Assembly (NCBI GenBank): GCA_030624695.1
Contig: JAUXJP010000004.1
Coordinates: forward strand, 1-16,316
Origin: Candidatus Dadabacteria bacterium
GTDB lineage: Bacteria; Desulfobacterota_D; UBA1144; Nemesobacterales; JAJCZQ01
Direction: 5' to 3'
DNA length: 16,316 bases
Shown: piece after piece, positions 14,882 to 16,316 of the stretch
Numbering within the stretch: the stretch's first letter is position 1
Layout of the letters: each line of letters opens with the position of its first letter
The notes under the pieces: model-generated
The model's database searches: none
Seen by the model: only the letters and a program-made list of their open reading frames with translations
Told to the model about the DNA's origin: nothing
Translations under genes and position numbers: made by a program

Positions 14882-15940
14882 ATGATTAGGCAATCAAGAC
14901 AGATAAAAGTCGGCAATGTAAAAGTCGGCGGCGGTGCGCCAGTTTCTGTACAGTCGATGACTATTACGGATACCAGGGACGTTGAAGCCACTGTAAATGA
15001 AATAAAAAGACTTGAAGAAGCCGGTTGTGATATTGTAAGGGTTGCCGTGCCTGACATGGAAGCAGCAAAAGCCCTTGGAAGTATCAGGAAATCGATCAGG
15101 ATTCCACTCGTTTCAGATATTCATTTTGATTATAAACTTGCCCTTGAAGCTGTTAAACAAGGTGTAGACGGCATGAGGCTAAATCCCGGAAACATCGGAG
15201 CAAAATACAGGATACAGGCTGTTGTTGATGCAGTTAAGGAAAGGAACATCCCTATCAGGATTGGTGTAAATTCCGGTTCACTTGAAAAAGACATACTGAA
15301 GAAACATGGAAGCCCTACGGCGGAAGCACTTGTTGAGAGTGCACTCAGGCACGTTAGGATACTTGAAGACTTTGATTTCTTTGATATAAAAATTTCAGTA
15401 AAATCCACAGATGTCCGGAAAATGATAAGGGCATACAAGCTTCTTTCAGAACAGACCGAATACCCTTTACACCTGGGTGTTACAGAAGCCGGTACTCCAA
15501 AGATGGGAACAATCAAATCTTCTATTGGTATTGGAAGCCTTCTTGCTGAAGGTATAGGAGATACTATAAGAGTTTCCCTCACTGGTGACCCGGTAGATGA
15601 AGTTATAACAGGCATTAATATTCTTAAGTCCATAGGAATTCGTAACAAGGGTATTGAGCTGATTTCCTGCCCGGGTTGTGGCCGGCTTGAAATAGACCTC
15701 ATGAAACTTGTCAATGATGTTGAGCAGCGGGTTAGTGGAATGGAACTGCCGAGGCCTGTTAAAGTGGCAATACTGGGTTGTGTTGTAAATGGCCCTGGTG
15801 AAGCTGCGGAAGCTGATATTGGTATAGCCGGCGGAAGAGGGAAGGGCATGCTCTATAAAGACGGGAAGCTTGTTCGTTCATTTAAGGAAAAAGATATTGT
15901 TGATGAGCTTGTTAAAGAAATAGAAACCTTTGCTTATTAG
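14882..15940 (+). CDS. ispG: 4-hydroxy-3-methylbut-2-enyl diphosphate synthase IspG
   Basis: Sixth step of the MEP isoprenoid pathway: reductive ring-opening of methylerythritol cyclodiphosphate to HMBPP by a [4Fe-4S] enzyme. The 352 residues fit the short bacterial two-domain form. The TIM-barrel part includes VQSMTITDTRD (23-33) and MRLNPGNIG (98-106). The cluster domain has the ligands Cys263 and Cys266 in SCPGCGR and Cys300 in GCVVNGPGEA, with the fourth ligand Glu307. The large insert of the plant and some other bacterial forms is absent. AGGG (14873-14876) is 5 bases before the ATG. It is divergent from the MIP18-mrp operon, with about 200 bases between, and no terminator is evident downstream. 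Confidence 0.97.
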   Translation: MIRQSRQIKVGNVKVGGGAPVSVQSMTITDTRDVEATVNEIKRLEEAGCDIVRVAVPDMEAAKALGSIRKSIRIPLVSDIHFDYKLALEAVKQGVDGMRLNPGNIGAKYRIQAVVDAVKERNIPIRIGVNSGSLEKDILKKHGSPTAEALVESALRHVRILEDFDFFDIKISVKSTDVRKMIRAYKLLSEQTEYPLHLGVTEAGTPKMGTIKSSIGIGSLLAEGIGDTIRVSLTGDPVDEVITGINILKSIGIRNKGIELISCPGCGRLEIDLMKLVNDVEQRVSGMELPRPVKVAILGCVVNGPGEAAEADIGIAGGRGKGMLYKDGKLVRSFKEKDIVDELVKEIETFAY

Positions 15941-16005
15941 TACTAATTATTAAAATATACCATCCCAAAAAATTCCTGTTTAACAATTCTTAGAAAGGTT
16001 AAATC

Positions 16006-16316
16006 CTATCCGTCACCGAACCTGTCTTTGTAGTCCCTGATTGCCGCATTAATAACTTTTAATGCATGACTCTTATTATAGGCTTTACCGATTTGAACTT
16101 TAATCGGGGAATTTGGTACGATTTTATAGGTTGAAAAAAAGTGAGTAAGTCGTTCAACCATTACTTTTGGCAGGTGAGTGATATGGTCAACTTCCGACCA
16201 TATATTGTCCTTATCAAGTACTGCAATAATTTTATCATCGGCCTCGCCATTATCTATCATCGGGATACCACCTATCACTCTGGCATTAAGAATTACTTCT
16301 GATTTTGCAATTGCCC
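16006..16316 (-). CDS. ppa: Inorganic pyrophosphatase, C-terminal part
   Basis: Hydrolyses pyrophosphate to phosphate, pulling biosynthetic reactions forward. Only the last 103 codons or so are in the window; the gene enters from the right edge. The frame is open to the edge, reading AIAKSEVILNARVIGGIPMI before IDNGEADDKIIAVL, so the GTG at 16276-16278 is internal and not the start. The DNGEADDKIIAVL segment carries acidic metal-ligand residues of the soluble family I enzyme. The following LPKVMVERLTHFFSTYK and the HALKVINAAIRDY helix match its C-terminus. Converges on ispG with 65 bases between and no clear terminator. Confidence 0.9.
   Translation of the reverse strand, partial: AIAKSEVILNARVIGGIPMIDNGEADDKIIAVLDKDNIWSEVDHITHLPKVMVERLTHFFSTYKIVPNSPIKVQIGKAYNKSHALKVINAAIRDYKDRFGDG

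Noticed and set aside
15130..15849. Long open frame of 239 codons antisense to ispG
   Set aside because: It lies wholly inside the firmly identified ispG gene, is rich in Ser, Pro and Ile as expected of a reverse-frame shadow, and resembles no known protein.
16276..16278. GTG as the start of the pyrophosphatase gene
   Set aside because: In-frame upstream codons match the family, so the gene continues past the right edge of the window.

Overview
The window reads as a stretch of housekeeping chromosome from a low-G+C (roughly high-30s percent by eye), Gram-negative bacterium. The outer membrane is inferred from a bifunctional heptose kinase/adenylyltransferase (hldE, LPS core precursor) and from two proteins with lipoprotein-type signals. 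MEP-pathway IspG, ATP-type PEP carboxykinase, DUF1844, MTA phosphorylase beside a PfkB kinase, and stand-alone MIP18 beside Mrp together suggest a deep-branching lineage of the Desulfobacterota/Dadabacteria/Nitrospinota kind. The exact phylum cannot be fixed from this sequence. There is no insertion sequence, CRISPR array, prophage, toxin-antitoxin or defence operon that I can support.

Layout, left to right. 1-787: 3' part of an alpha/beta hydrolase whose start lies outside the window. 927-2477: pckA, meeting a DUF4124 envelope protein on the opposite strand with a 4-bp gap. 3082-3313: a 57-residue predicted exported peptide gene with its own ribosome binding site and a strong terminator. 3314-3780: a gene-poor AT-rich stretch. 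3781-3981: tRNA-Lys and tRNA-Glu on the minus strand behind a good sigma-70 promoter. 4053-7421: a tightly packed plus-strand operon of MFS transporter, tRNA m1A58 methyltransferase, secreted thermonuclease with a C-terminal OB-like domain, and rsmG. 7422-7828: mostly intergenic, with a possible minus-strand small membrane protein and a terminator pointing the same way. 7829-10377: plus-strand operon of MTA phosphorylase, PfkB kinase and a TPR lipoprotein. 10378-13152: minus-strand operon dnaJ/cbpA, DUF1844, hldE. 13231-14678: minus-strand pair of a MIP18-family protein and Mrp. 14882-15940: ispG. 16006-16316: C-terminal part of an inorganic pyrophosphatase running off the right edge.

Working together: the 4-7.4 kb operon joins two RNA methyltransferases (one for tRNA, one for 16S rRNA) to a nuclease and a transporter. 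The MTA phosphorylase/PfkB pair is a purine and methionine salvage unit with an unresolved kinase substrate. The MIP18/Mrp pair is an iron-sulfur cluster assembly module, and IspG next door is itself a [4Fe-4S] enzyme.

The most unusual things seen are an Mrp protein with no cysteine at all, so it lacks the usual CxxC cluster ligands, and two short genes at 3082-3255 and 7462-7602 that ordinary gene calling may miss. Nothing here amounts to a convincing new multi-gene system.
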